From assembly GCA_025656675.1 (NCBI GenBank), contig JAHXHN010000004.1, positions 248,001-312,000 on the forward strand: DNA of 64,000 nucleotides, written 5' to 3'. This document shows, in pieces, positions 45,579 to 54,775 of the stretch (its first letter is position 1; the number at the start of each line of letters is the position of its first letter). The position numbers and the translations under genes were made by a program. The DNA is from Candidatus Thiodiazotropha sp. (ex Codakia rugifera) (GTDB lineage: Bacteria > Pseudomonadota > Gammaproteobacteria > Chromatiales > Chromatiaceae). The notes under the pieces were generated by a model. That model saw nothing but the letters and a program-made list of their open reading frames with translations. It ran no database searches and had not been told where the DNA came from.

Positions 45579-46616
45579 CTACCCTTTGTTTTCGGCAGGG
45601 GTGAGAAACATCGCATCACCATAGCTAAAAAAACGGTATTGCTTGGATATAGCATGTTGATAGGCCTGCATGATGCGGTCATAGCCCGCAAAGGCAGACA
45701 CCAGCATCAACAAGGTCGATTGTGGTAAATGAAAGTTGGTAATCATTGCATCGACACTGTGAAATTGATATCCCGGTCTGATAAACAACCGGGTATCTCC
45801 CTGGAAGGGTTTCAAAATCCCATCACTGGAAGCGGCCTCCAGACTACGCACGCTGGTTGTCCCTACCGCTACAACACGCCCCCCCCTTTTGCGTGTATCC
45901 GATACCAGGTCACAAACACGCTCATCAACCTCAACATACTCTTTATGCATGATGTGCCGATCCAGGTCATCCACTCTCACAGGCTGAAAAGTTCCCGCCC
46001 CGACATGCAGGGTCACTGTTGCCTGGCTAATGCCCATTTTGGTCAGCCTCTCCAGCAGGGCCTGGTCAAAGTGAAGACCTGCGGTAGGAGCAGCTACAGC
46101 ACCCAGCTTTTGAGAAAAAACTGTTTGATAGCGCTCCTGATCATCTGGTTCATCTTCACGCTGAATGTAGGGAGGTAACGGCATGTGGCCATGCTTCTCC
46201 ATCAAGGTAAAGAAGCTCCCAGATAGACATCGCAGGATAAAAAGATCACCTTCACGCCCTTCAACCCTGATTTGATGATCAATATCACCCACTTCCAGTT
46301 GAGTCCCAGGTTTGGGTGATTTACTGGCTCGTACATGCGCCAGTGCCAAATCAGGCTGTATGATCCTTTCTATCAGTATTTCAACGTTTCCTCCGCTCTT
46401 TTTATTTCCATACAAACGGGCGCGCATTACCCTGGTATCATTGAGTACGAGCAAATCCCCTGACTGCAGTAAGGCAGGAAGATCGGTAAACATCAGGTCT
46501 TTCGGCTCCTTTTCGCCGGATAACAACCCGAGCAGACGGCTTTCGCTCCGCTCATTCTTTGGGAATTGAGCAATAAGTTCTTCGGGTAAGTGATAATCAA
46601 AATCGGACAGACGCAT
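45579..46616 (-). CDS. queA: QueA, S-adenosylmethionine:tRNA ribosyltransferase-isomerase
   Basis: A 345-residue enzyme forming epoxyqueuosine from preQ1-tRNA and AdoMet. The start at 46616 gives MRLSDFDYHLPEELIAQFP, the normal QueA opening. A longer frame adds 26 unrelated residues. Family blocks GDLLVLNDTRVMRARL, AAPTAGLHFDQ and HVGAGTFQPVR are intact. It acts after tgt in the queuosine pathway. Confidence 0.96.
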   Translation of the reverse strand: MRLSDFDYHLPEELIAQFPKNERSESRLLGLLSGEKEPKDLMFTDLPALLQSGDLLVLNDTRVMRARLYGNKKSGGNVEILIERIIQPDLALAHVRASKSPKPGTQLEVGDIDHQIRVEGREGDLFILRCLSGSFFTLMEKHGHMPLPPYIQREDEPDDQERYQTVFSQKLGAVAAPTAGLHFDQALLERLTKMGISQATVTLHVGAGTFQPVRVDDLDRHIMHKEYVEVDERVCDLVSDTRKRGGRVVAVGTTSVRSLEAASSDGILKPFQGDTRLFIRPGYQFHSVDAMITNFHLPQSTLLMLVSAFAGYDRIMQAYQHAISKQYRFFSYGDAMFLTPAENKG

Positions 46617-46847
46617 AGCGCGCGGATGGTAGCACGTCACATGAATGTGGTGAATAACGGGTTTCCAAACAGACAGGTGATGGAAGTCAATCATTTACCG
46701 CTGTTTCTGGGTGAGCATTCACTCGGGGCACTCTCGACTCATCGAGTTTGTTTAATATTCATTCCTGCATTCAAGAAAGGTGGTCTACAAGTCGATAGAT
46801 AAGCTGCAACCCACGTCATATTTTACAATGATAATAGGAGGTAAAGG

Positions 46848-47714
46848 ATGATCGCCTCGATATACCGCACCCTATTTCGCAACGTACCAGGTTCAATAGG
46901 CCTAGTCTGTCTTCTTTTAACAGGCAGTGCAGCGTCTGAGGTGGTCCACGAAAAACTGGAAAATGGGTTGATGGCATCAGCCTATTACCTTCCATCGGAT
47001 GGCCAAAACAGCCCGATTCTGATACTTCACGGTTTTTTACAAACGTGGGATTTTTTCACTGTACGCCGCATCGCCACTGCATTACATGAGGCTGGCCATC
47101 CCGTACTTCTTCCCAATCTAACGCTGGGTATAGAGAATCGGCGTCAGAGCCTTGCCTGCGAGGCAGTTCATAACCACTCCATGTACCAGGATGTCAGTGA
47201 AATAGCCTTTTGGGTTAAGTGGCTTAGCCATGACACCGGGCGGCCTATTACCCTGATCGGTCACAGTGCCGGCAGCCTGACGTTAGTTGCTTATCTGGAC
47301 AGATATCACGATGCGCCTGTCGGAAAGAGTATTTTAATTAGCTTGATTGCATTTGCTCAAGGTCCTGTAGCGAAGGAGAACAAAAAAGAACAACTGCGTG
47401 CAGAGGCTGATTTACATAAGGCCACTGATAAATTGCATAGTTACCGCTTAGCTTACTGCGATAAATTCATTACAACCCCAGTAAATTATCTCTCCTACCT
47501 AACCTGGAACCAACAACGTACGCTTGACGCGATAGTGAGAATGGATAGAAAACCGAGTATTATACTAGGTAGCAATGATAATCGTCTTGGATCGGACTGG
47601 AAGCAACAGTTACAGGCACTAGAGGCAAGCGTAATTGAAATCGAAGGGGCAGATCATTTTTTCGATCATTCTCATGAATTCGACTTGCTCGATAGCATCG
47701 AACAACTTCTATAG
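46848..47714 (+). CDS. Exported alpha/beta-hydrolase
   Basis: A 288-residue protein with a signal-like segment (IGLVCLLLTGSAASE) and an alpha/beta-hydrolase fold. The nucleophile is S140 in LIGHSAGSL, the oxyanion region is ILHGFLQTWD, and the acid (SNDNRLG) and histidine (GADHFFDH) lie near residues 245 and 268. The substrate is unknown. A strong AGGAGG-like ribosome site precedes it. It is followed 27 bases later by the GGDEF-EAL gene. Confidence 0.85.
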   Translation: MIASIYRTLFRNVPGSIGLVCLLLTGSAASEVVHEKLENGLMASAYYLPSDGQNSPILILHGFLQTWDFFTVRRIATALHEAGHPVLLPNLTLGIENRRQSLACEAVHNHSMYQDVSEIAFWVKWLSHDTGRPITLIGHSAGSLTLVAYLDRYHDAPVGKSILISLIAFAQGPVAKENKKEQLRAEADLHKATDKLHSYRLAYCDKFITTPVNYLSYLTWNQQRTLDAIVRMDRKPSIILGSNDNRLGSDWKQQLQALEASVIEIEGADHFFDHSHEFDLLDSIEQLL

Positions 47715-47741
47715 TAATTTTAGGGGGCTGAGCAATCAGGT

Positions 47742-49991
47742 ATGGCCATAAGTCTCAAGCCACTCTCCCTCAGTGTCTTCACGACATTCTTCGTGATGGT
47801 CTTTCTAATTCTGTTATTCGGTCTTGGGCATCTGACATACAGGGAAATTGATAAATTGGACAGCAAGTTCCGTGCTGCCAATGAGCTTAGGGCCGAGTCT
47901 GAAATTCAGTCGACACTCAATGAATCAATCAACCTTATTGAACAACAAACAGTTCAACTCGCAGTTTGGGAAGAGTTAACACAACAACTGAATAATTCAA
48001 CTTTCTATACCTACTGGTATCGCCACAGGTCGAAAAGTAACAGCTTTGTCTCTGATTACACACTCGATGTGGCACTGTATGACCTTCAAGGAAGAGTACT
48101 GGCCCCCATCGACACCTCTTTACTCCCCGCACAGATAAATATTGACAACACAAACCGCTATCTTCGAGTCAGCCAATCTGAACCTCTATTAGTGGTTATT
48201 AAGCCGGTGATAGATGCTTTCACTCAACGTACTCTGGGATATGTTGCCACCATTAACAGATTATTACCTGTCTTTAACAGCCTGGGAAATTTCAATCAGG
48301 TGGATCCAAATAGCTTAAGTATCGATATCATCGAGACTGACAGGATCGAAAGCCAGGCATTTATCGAACACATCCATTATCAACTCTCCAGCGATCCGTA
48401 CACAGAAGCAATGAAAACGGTTTTCGAGGAGTCATTACTCCACCTGGCAAATATTGCTTTCATATTGACACTATTGATATTCCCTTTAGCTGCCTGGTTA
48501 GTAAATCGACCTATTTTGCAGATCTCACAACAGATTGACCAATTAAAAAAGAATCCTCAGACCCTAGTCAGTTCACATAAGAAAACACCACTTTTAATCA
48601 AGGAGTTAGATAAGATTCAAGACTCCCTGAATGCCTATCACAATCAACTCAATCAAGTAAACACTACCCTGGATGAAAAAACCCGGGAGCTAAATGACCT
48701 CACACATCACGACCCGCTGACCGGCGCTTTGAACCGTACCGCTTTTGATAACTATTGGCATGAGGTGAGTGATGTATTCCAATATAGCCCTAACCTTATC
48801 TGCTTGATACTATTCGATATTAACCATTTTAAGGCGCTTAACGACACCTATGGGCACCAAGCAGGTGACAAAGTACTGATTGCTGTATCCCAGACGATTA
48901 AAAACATCTTCCATGGACGGGAGCAACTGTTCAGAATAGGCGGTGATGAGTTTGCATCTGTGCTGATCGGGGTAAACCCGCGCAAAGCAATGCAGATAGC
49001 CAAGCAATGCCACCTAGCCATCACGAGCTATCCCTTCAAGAAGTTGGGTATTAATGAGCCGGTGCGTATGAGTATCGGTGTGGCTCATACCAAACCAGAC
49101 GAAAATGAGAATATCAACTCACTTCAGTGGCAAGCGGATATAGCCATACATTTTGCCAAACGCCCTGGTTATTCAAGCATTGTCCGCTTTACACCGGAGT
49201 TGGCTGAGAATGCACAAGGACTCTTCTCCAATCGCACGCATAGCGCTGTCTATGAGGCAATAACCAGGGGTACTGGTTTAATCATGCATTACCAGCCGAT
49301 AGTCAATCTCGAGGATGGTAAACCCCAATACTATGAAGCACTAGTGCGCATTGTTCATGAAGGGCAGTTGATCATGCCTTCGCACATCTTTCCCTTAGTG
49401 GAAGCGCGGAGCCTGGAACTGGACCTCGACCGCCAAGTTATCACAAAAATCCTTGAGGACATGCAGCACCAAGTCATTCCCATTGGCACAGGTGTTTCGA
49501 TCAATATCTCCGCACCTGCCATAGTAGAAAGTGAACTCCTGAAATGGCTGGCAGAGTTTAAGCCGTATATGGATGATTACAAACTGTTGATCGAGGTAAC
49601 AGAAACCGCCCTTATCACTCAACTTCAAACAGCCAGAAATAACCTTGAATCACTGAGATCAATGGGTTTCAGGGTTGCGTTAGACGATTTCGGAAGTGGC
49701 TACTCTTCTTTACGTTATCTAGGTGCCATGCCGGTGGATGTGGTCAAATTTGACATTACCCTTACCCGACTGCTGGATGATGAAGCAAACAGCCCTATCC
49801 TCAACTACCTGGCGAAGATGATTACAGAGTCAGGCCATTTATTAGTAGCGGAAGGCATCGAATCGGAAGATAACGCAGAGCAACTCGCCAAGCTGGGATT
49901 CCGTTATGGCCAAGGTTACTATTTTGGTAAACCGACAATCACTATCCAGAGCCTGAAATCAACCGACGATCCACTTAATTATTCTGCATAA
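47742..49991 (+). CDS. Membrane sensor with GGDEF and EAL domains
   Basis: A 749-residue c-di-GMP protein. A helix lies near residues 13-30, with a CHASE4-like periplasmic domain to about 225. A second helix (NIAFILTLLIFPLAAWLV) is followed by a HAMP-like region, GGDEF (motif GGDEF at 400-404) and EAL (EAL at 532-534). The downstream motifs are LDDFGSGYSSL, VKFDITL and GQGYYFG. No RxxD inhibitory site precedes GGDEF, unlike in the first sensor. Probably bifunctional, or mainly a phosphodiesterase. Confidence 0.92.
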   Translation: MAISLKPLSLSVFTTFFVMVFLILLFGLGHLTYREIDKLDSKFRAANELRAESEIQSTLNESINLIEQQTVQLAVWEELTQQLNNSTFYTYWYRHRSKSNSFVSDYTLDVALYDLQGRVLAPIDTSLLPAQINIDNTNRYLRVSQSEPLLVVIKPVIDAFTQRTLGYVATINRLLPVFNSLGNFNQVDPNSLSIDIIETDRIESQAFIEHIHYQLSSDPYTEAMKTVFEESLLHLANIAFILTLLIFPLAAWLVNRPILQISQQIDQLKKNPQTLVSSHKKTPLLIKELDKIQDSLNAYHNQLNQVNTTLDEKTRELNDLTHHDPLTGALNRTAFDNYWHEVSDVFQYSPNLICLILFDINHFKALNDTYGHQAGDKVLIAVSQTIKNIFHGREQLFRIGGDEFASVLIGVNPRKAMQIAKQCHLAITSYPFKKLGINEPVRMSIGVAHTKPDENENINSLQWQADIAIHFAKRPGYSSIVRFTPELAENAQGLFSNRTHSAVYEAITRGTGLIMHYQPIVNLEDGKPQYYEALVRIVHEGQLIMPSHIFPLVEARSLELDLDRQVITKILEDMQHQVIPIGTGVSINISAPAIVESELLKWLAEFKPYMDDYKLLIEVTETALITQLQTARNNLESLRSMGFRVALDDFGSGYSSLRYLGAMPVDVVKFDITLTRLLDDEANSPILNYLAKMITESGHLLVAEGIESEDNAEQLAKLGFRYGQGYYFGKPTITIQSLKSTDDPLNYSA

Positions 49992-50027
49992 TCAGAAAAA
50001 ATTAGGTATACTCTGCGGCCTTCCTTA

Positions 50028-50114
<87 letters not shown>

Positions 50115-50318
50115 CCTACTACGTTAGTATTCACTAACTTGATTTCTCGTCGCCCATCTCAAATTCACCACAACTGAATCCCCAAGTTAATAACTGTAAA
50201 AATAGATAGATTTAGGGAACATCCTTATTTACTCAGCTAACTGATTTGTTATAAAACACTGTTTATAATCTCAGGAGATTCCTCCCAGGTGATTGGCTTA
50301 CATTTGGAGTTGAACCCA

Positions 50319-50588
50319 ATGGAAAATAGAAGGATTGGGATGGGCCCCATTCCCCCTGTACCCGAAGACTATCTCACTGAACAGCAGTTGACAAAACTCG
50401 ATATCCTTAAAAAGTTTGGATGGATACTCGTTTGCATTAGACGCCCTGAAAATGAAGAGTCAACCATAGTCCTCAGACACAAGCAGGATCATTCCATAGG
50501 TATCATGAAAGAAGACGGGACTCTCACAATAAGCGAAGAGACAAAAATTCGAGGCGGAAAATTAGAAACAGATAACTTTTATACCTAG
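50319..50588 (+). CDS. Small conserved protein, paralogue 1
   Basis: An 89-residue protein. The ATG at 50319 follows GGAG with nine bases spacing and aligns with the start of the next gene. It shares with the next protein RxGMGPIPP, a Y-L block, KFGWxxVCxRRP and a later GxxxxDGxLxI block. The 30-base longer GTG start at 50289 is less likely. No signal peptide or known domain is seen. Function unknown. Confidence 0.75.
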   Translation: MENRRIGMGPIPPVPEDYLTEQQLTKLDILKKFGWILVCIRRPENEESTIVLRHKQDHSIGIMKEDGTLTISEETKIRGGKLETDNFYT

Positions 50589-50720
50589 ACCTGAACTGTC
50601 TCTATTTAACCTGAATTCGTGGCTTCAGGTTCAAGTAGTTCATATTTTGGTAGATTTATCCTATATATAGTTAGGAAATATCCCTTCAATATGGCTGCTC
50701 AACAATGAAGATCAAGTAAT

Positions 50721-50984
50721 ATGGATAGAAGGACAGGAATGGGCCCCATACCCTCCGAACCAAAAGTCTATCTAAATGCAGAGCAAGTCAGCGGACTATC
50801 AGTCCTAAGAAAATTTGGATGGAGAATTGTCTGTGTGAGACGCCCATCAGCATCGGATACAACAACCATCCTTATTAACAAACACAGTTGCAAACTGGGC
50901 GTCCTTGGCAGTGACGGGATACTCCGACTCACCAATAATTTACAGATTCGCGATACCAAAAAGAAGCATATCGTTACGGAATAG
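50721..50984 (+). CDS. Small conserved protein, paralogue 2
   Basis: An 87-residue paralogue of the preceding protein (RTGMGPIPSEPKVYL, KFGWRIVCVRRP, LGSDGILRL). The pair arose by tandem duplication and is now well diverged, so both are likely kept by selection. It is cytoplasmic by appearance. A 132-base gap separates them, so each may have its own promoter. Confidence 0.75.
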   Translation: MDRRTGMGPIPSEPKVYLNAEQVSGLSVLRKFGWRIVCVRRPSASDTTTILINKHSCKLGVLGSDGILRLTNNLQIRDTKKKHIVTE

Positions 50985-51193
50985 CAAAAAAATCCTATAA
51001 GAGCAGATTTGGGGCACCCAAAGCTATCAGATTAGCTTCTAGCCTGGCACCTCCCTGACAACATCAGGAGTGACGGTCCCTGTTTCTACTGACTGAGCCG
51101 CTGATCTAGTTCCTCTTCCACATATTGGACATGTAGATTTTAGATGCCTGTTCTGTTCAAATATTAGCTTTGTGGTATCAGCCAATAAAGTGG

Positions 51194-51221
51194 TTGGTTG
51201 GGTACTTGAGCCAGCTATAAT
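51194..51221 (+). promoter_or_regulatory. Probable promoter of the vWA/ABC operon
   Basis: TTGGTT (51194-51199) and TATAAT (51216-51221) with 16-base spacing, 18 bases before the ATG of the first gene. A second TATAAT lies ten bases downstream but lacks a matching -35. Confidence 0.55.
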
Positions 51222-51239
51222 TTAATATAATCAGGCAGC

Positions 51240-51956
51240 ATGACCAGTTCGGATTCCAAACTACCCGATGAGTATCCCAGTGATGCTGAGATTCCCCACA
51301 ACTCTGGCCGCCTACGGGTGACTATTGAGATTGCTGTCGCTGCGCTCATTCTAGTTGGTATCTACTTCATGTTTGCACCGGAAGAGCAGATCAATCTTGA
51401 ACCACCCTTGAAAGAGAGCCAGATCGACCCAATCATCCGGGCCCAAATAGATTCCGCCAATCAGCCAGAGCACCCTGTCAGCAACAAGGTCGTCGACCCT
51501 GTCGAGTCTGAAATCGATACCAGCCCCAATCCTACTGTTCCGGATACCCCAACCGATAGGGTACTCAAAGAAGGTGAAGCGGCACGTACACTGATCTCTC
51601 GCCTGCGTTCAAAAGAGTCAACATTTTCATCTGATCAAATAGTGGATCAAGCGATTGCTTTCCAACAACAAGGACATTTGACAGATGCCTATTTATTGCT
51701 CTTCTATGCCGCAAGAGAGGGAGATGGACCTGCAGCCTTTGCATTGGGAAGTATGCACGACCCAAATCATTTTGTAGAGGGTAACTCACTATTAGATAAT
51801 CCCGATGCTTATCAAGCACATAAATGGTATCTAGTAGCAGCTGAAAAGGACATTACAGCAGCTCAAAAACGGCTCCAGGTTCTACACAGTACCACCGAAG
51901 AACAGGCAAAGACCGGAGATCTTGCAGCTCAGCGTCTGTTACTGAACTGGCAATAG
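51240..51956 (+). CDS. Sel1/TPR-like membrane-anchored protein
   Basis: A 238-residue protein with a single helix near residues 30-46 (IAVAALILVGIYFMFAP). A Pro-rich periplasmic linker follows, then Sel1/TPR-like helical repeats (AFQQQGHLTDAYLLLFYAAR; PDAYQAHKWYLVAAEK). It is probably an adaptor in the vWA/ABC system. It lies 21 bases upstream of the vWA gene. Confidence 0.75.
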   Translation: MTSSDSKLPDEYPSDAEIPHNSGRLRVTIEIAVAALILVGIYFMFAPEEQINLEPPLKESQIDPIIRAQIDSANQPEHPVSNKVVDPVESEIDTSPNPTVPDTPTDRVLKEGEAARTLISRLRSKESTFSSDQIVDQAIAFQQQGHLTDAYLLLFYAAREGDGPAAFALGSMHDPNHFVEGNSLLDNPDAYQAHKWYLVAAEKDITAAQKRLQVLHSTTEEQAKTGDLAAQRLLLNWQ

Positions 51957-51977
51957 ACCCTTTTAAAGGATATTTCG

Positions 51978-53987
51978 ATGGCTACTCTCAAATCGGTCTT
52001 CATCTCTCTGATTTTTCTATTTTTCGTACCTAGCACCGTTGCATCACCGCCACAACAGCCTTTGCTCATGAAAGGCAAGCAGGCCCTTTACCAGCGGGTT
52101 CTCAGTAAACCGGGGGCACATTTTTTCCAGGAAATAGACCAAGGCAAAAGTAAACCGGCCACACCCTTCAGTGTCTACTATGTGTATAGCCGTACAGTTA
52201 AAAACGGTTCCAGCTGGCTACAACTCGGTCAGAATCGCCATGGTGTCCTTGCCGGTTGGATGCCGGAAACCGACACCATTCCGTGGAATCAAGGTTTGAC
52301 CGTTGCTTTTCGTGATCCGTTGGGAAGTGACCGGGTTCTCCTTTTCAATGAAAAGACGAACCTGAAGAAGCTGTTAACGAATAATGACAAGGCCCTTTAT
52401 AAACAGCTCTATCAAGCTGCAGAGGCTGGAAAGCTCGATGCTGATTCACCTGTAGTCGCCATCCAGCCCAGAACCCATGTGGATATACTGAAGGATTTTT
52501 ACCTGGTACCCATACGTGACCATGAGGATATCTATATCGGTAATGAGCAGGCACGTATGCTGCAAGTATCAAGCGTACCCCTGCTTCCCTATCAGCCTCC
52601 CACTGAGAAAACTAAAGCTAAAGCACCTGCAGACAATGCCAATATCAAACCATTCCGATCCGCAGTAGTCTTTGTAATCGATTCCACGCTTTCCATGGAC
52701 CCCTATATTGATCGTACCCGAGAGGCTGTCCGTAAGATTTATGACACCATAACCAAAGAGGATCTGACCGGTGATGTGAGCTTTGGTTTAATCGCGTTTC
52801 GTGACAATCCTCAAGCAGTACCCGATCTGGATTATCTGACCCACACCTATGTTGACCTTCATCAGGGACAGGATGCCGAAGGCTTTTTCAATCAGGTTAC
52901 TTCACTTAAGGCTGCCACTGTATCGAGTCGCGACTTCAGTGAAGACAGTTATGCCGGTGTCAATGAGGCGATTGCTGGCATTAACTGGGAGGGACAAGAT
53001 GCCCGTTATGTCGTTTTAATCACTGATGCAGGTCCACGCGAAGCGGGTGACCCACTCTCGGGTACAGGCATGTCGAGTGCCGCCCTGAGACGGCTGGCTC
53101 AAAATAAAGGGATTGCCCTCTCTGTTCTGCACCTGTTAACACCCAGCATTATGGCTGATCACACAAAAGCAGAGGAGACCTATCGCGACCTCTCTTATTA
53201 CCCAGGTATTGGTAGCTTCTATTTTGGTGTGGAAACTGGAAATGTTGAGCGTTTCGGTCGGGTCTTAGATGCCCTCGCCCAACAGATCACAGAGCAGGTA
53301 AAGCTGGCTGCAATGGCAACAGTTGGAAAGAGTATGGCCGAAGAACGCCAAGCCAAGGAGAAGCAGGATGACCAACAGGAGGAACCGGACCAACTTGCCC
53401 AGTTTCAGGCAAAGGTAGCCAAGCTGGGTTATGCCCTGCGCATGCGTTATCTACAACAGCAGGATAAAGAGCAGATACCCAGTGTATTCAGTGCATGGTT
53501 GGTTGACCGTGATATCAGTAACCCACAACGGCAAACACTGGATGTGCGCGTGCTCTTGAGTCGCGATCAACTCAGTGATTTGCATAGTATCATGCGCCAG
53601 GTCCTGGTAACTGCAGAAGAGGGTCTGCTATCACCACGCAACTTTCTTAATGATTTAAAAAGTCTTGCAGCCACCATAGCACGTGATCCTGAACAGCTTG
53701 GAACGACAACTCGAGTGACCGGCGCACGCGAAGGCAACTTAGCGGACATGGGCTTTATGCGTGAGTACATTGAGGATCTCCCCTACACGGGTGAGGTCAT
53801 GAGCCTCTCATTAGATAATTGGCAGGACTGGCCTGCACGGGATCAGATCAGTTTCATCAATCGTTTGGAAGAGAAAATCAACTATTATCAGGTACTGCAC
53901 GACCATACTGATCTTTGGGTTTCATTGGACGGCGGACCTGTCTCAGGTGACTCGGTTTTCCCCCTTGCTTTGGAAATGTTGCCCTGA
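51978..53987 (+). CDS. PpkA-like vWA-domain protein lacking the kinase domain
   Basis: A 669-residue exported protein (signal SLIFLFFVPSTVAS). An SH3-like N-terminal region (ALYQRVLSKPGA; VYYVYSRTVKNGSSWLQLGQ) and a von Willebrand A domain (about 230-430) follow, with MIDAS-like DSTLSMD and a later LITDAGPRE. This matches the C-terminal part of PpkA from the type VI secretion threonine-phosphorylation pathway. No Ser/Thr kinase domain is present and no T6SS gene is near. It probably senses envelope state together with the ABC pair (inference). Confidence 0.82.
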   Translation: MATLKSVFISLIFLFFVPSTVASPPQQPLLMKGKQALYQRVLSKPGAHFFQEIDQGKSKPATPFSVYYVYSRTVKNGSSWLQLGQNRHGVLAGWMPETDTIPWNQGLTVAFRDPLGSDRVLLFNEKTNLKKLLTNNDKALYKQLYQAAEAGKLDADSPVVAIQPRTHVDILKDFYLVPIRDHEDIYIGNEQARMLQVSSVPLLPYQPPTEKTKAKAPADNANIKPFRSAVVFVIDSTLSMDPYIDRTREAVRKIYDTITKEDLTGDVSFGLIAFRDNPQAVPDLDYLTHTYVDLHQGQDAEGFFNQVTSLKAATVSSRDFSEDSYAGVNEAIAGINWEGQDARYVVLITDAGPREAGDPLSGTGMSSAALRRLAQNKGIALSVLHLLTPSIMADHTKAEETYRDLSYYPGIGSFYFGVETGNVERFGRVLDALAQQITEQVKLAAMATVGKSMAEERQAKEKQDDQQEEPDQLAQFQAKVAKLGYALRMRYLQQQDKEQIPSVFSAWLVDRDISNPQRQTLDVRVLLSRDQLSDLHSIMRQVLVTAEEGLLSPRNFLNDLKSLAATIARDPEQLGTTTRVTGAREGNLADMGFMREYIEDLPYTGEVMSLSLDNWQDWPARDQISFINRLEEKINYYQVLHDHTDLWVSLDGGPVSGDSVFPLALEMLP

Positions 53988-53989
53988 CC

Positions 53990-54775
53990 TTGACTTCTAC
54001 TGCAATCCCCTCCGACACTCAAACAGGTGTCAATTTTACCGGTGAACGAGTACTGATCTATCATCTACGTGATGTGGAGAAGACTCGCGAAGCTGAAGGT
54101 ACCGCATTCCGCCTGCGTGTACCCAGCCTGCAGATCGCACTGGGTGAAAAGATCGCTCTCATCGGTGAGAGTGGCTGCGGTAAGAGTACCTTACTGGACA
54201 TGCTCTCCATGACGTTAAGACCAAGCAGAATTGGCTCATTTCGCTTTCGACCGGCACGTGGTGCAGAGCCTGTCGATATATCTGATCTATGGCGTAAGAA
54301 ACAGCTCAATCAACTCGGGGATTTGCGTCGCTTACGTATCGGTTATGTCATGCAGACTGGCGGTCTACTCCCCTATCTGACCGTAAGGGAAAATATCAAC
54401 CTTTCACGACGCTTGCTCGACATGCAAGATGATAGTTTAGTCGATGAACTGGCAGGTGATCTAGGAATACGACGTCATCTCGATAAATTACCACATATGC
54501 TTTCAGTAGGAGAACGTCAACGGGTTGCCATTGGCCGAGCCCTGGCACATCGCCCTTCGATAGTTATTGCCGACGAACCCACCGCTTCTCTCGATCCTAT
54601 TGCGGCAGAGCGCATCATGTCCTTATTCATCGAGTTAGTGGATGAACTGCATATTACCGTTATCCTCGCCAGCCACGCCTGGCGACACATTAACCGGCTT
54701 GGCCTGCGTCATCTGGAACACCACACCCATAGGGAATCAGATGGTTCAATGACAGAGACTGTTGTGAGTGGTTGA
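53990..54775 (+). CDS. ABC transporter ATPase, TagT/LolD-like
   Basis: A 261-residue ATPase starting with TTG just two bases after the vWA stop. Walker A GESGCGKSTL, signature LSVGERQRVAIG and Walker B IVIADEPTASLD are intact. It is of the FtsE/LolD/MacB type that pairs with FtsX-like permeases. Its end overlaps the permease start by one base. Confidence 0.9.
   Translation: MTSTAIPSDTQTGVNFTGERVLIYHLRDVEKTREAEGTAFRLRVPSLQIALGEKIALIGESGCGKSTLLDMLSMTLRPSRIGSFRFRPARGAEPVDISDLWRKKQLNQLGDLRRLRIGYVMQTGGLLPYLTVRENINLSRRLLDMQDDSLVDELAGDLGIRRHLDKLPHMLSVGERQRVAIGRALAHRPSIVIADEPTASLDPIAAERIMSLFIELVDELHITVILASHAWRHINRLGLRHLEHHTHRESDGSMTETVVSG

Noticed and set aside
45413-45691. 92-codon minus-strand frame across the sRNA candidate
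   Set aside because: Its sequence is the complement of the terminator and of the queA end; no homology signal.
46617-46847. Riboswitch (preQ1-like) before queA
   Set aside because: No conserved preQ1 core was seen in the minus-strand leader; a covariance search would be needed to change this.
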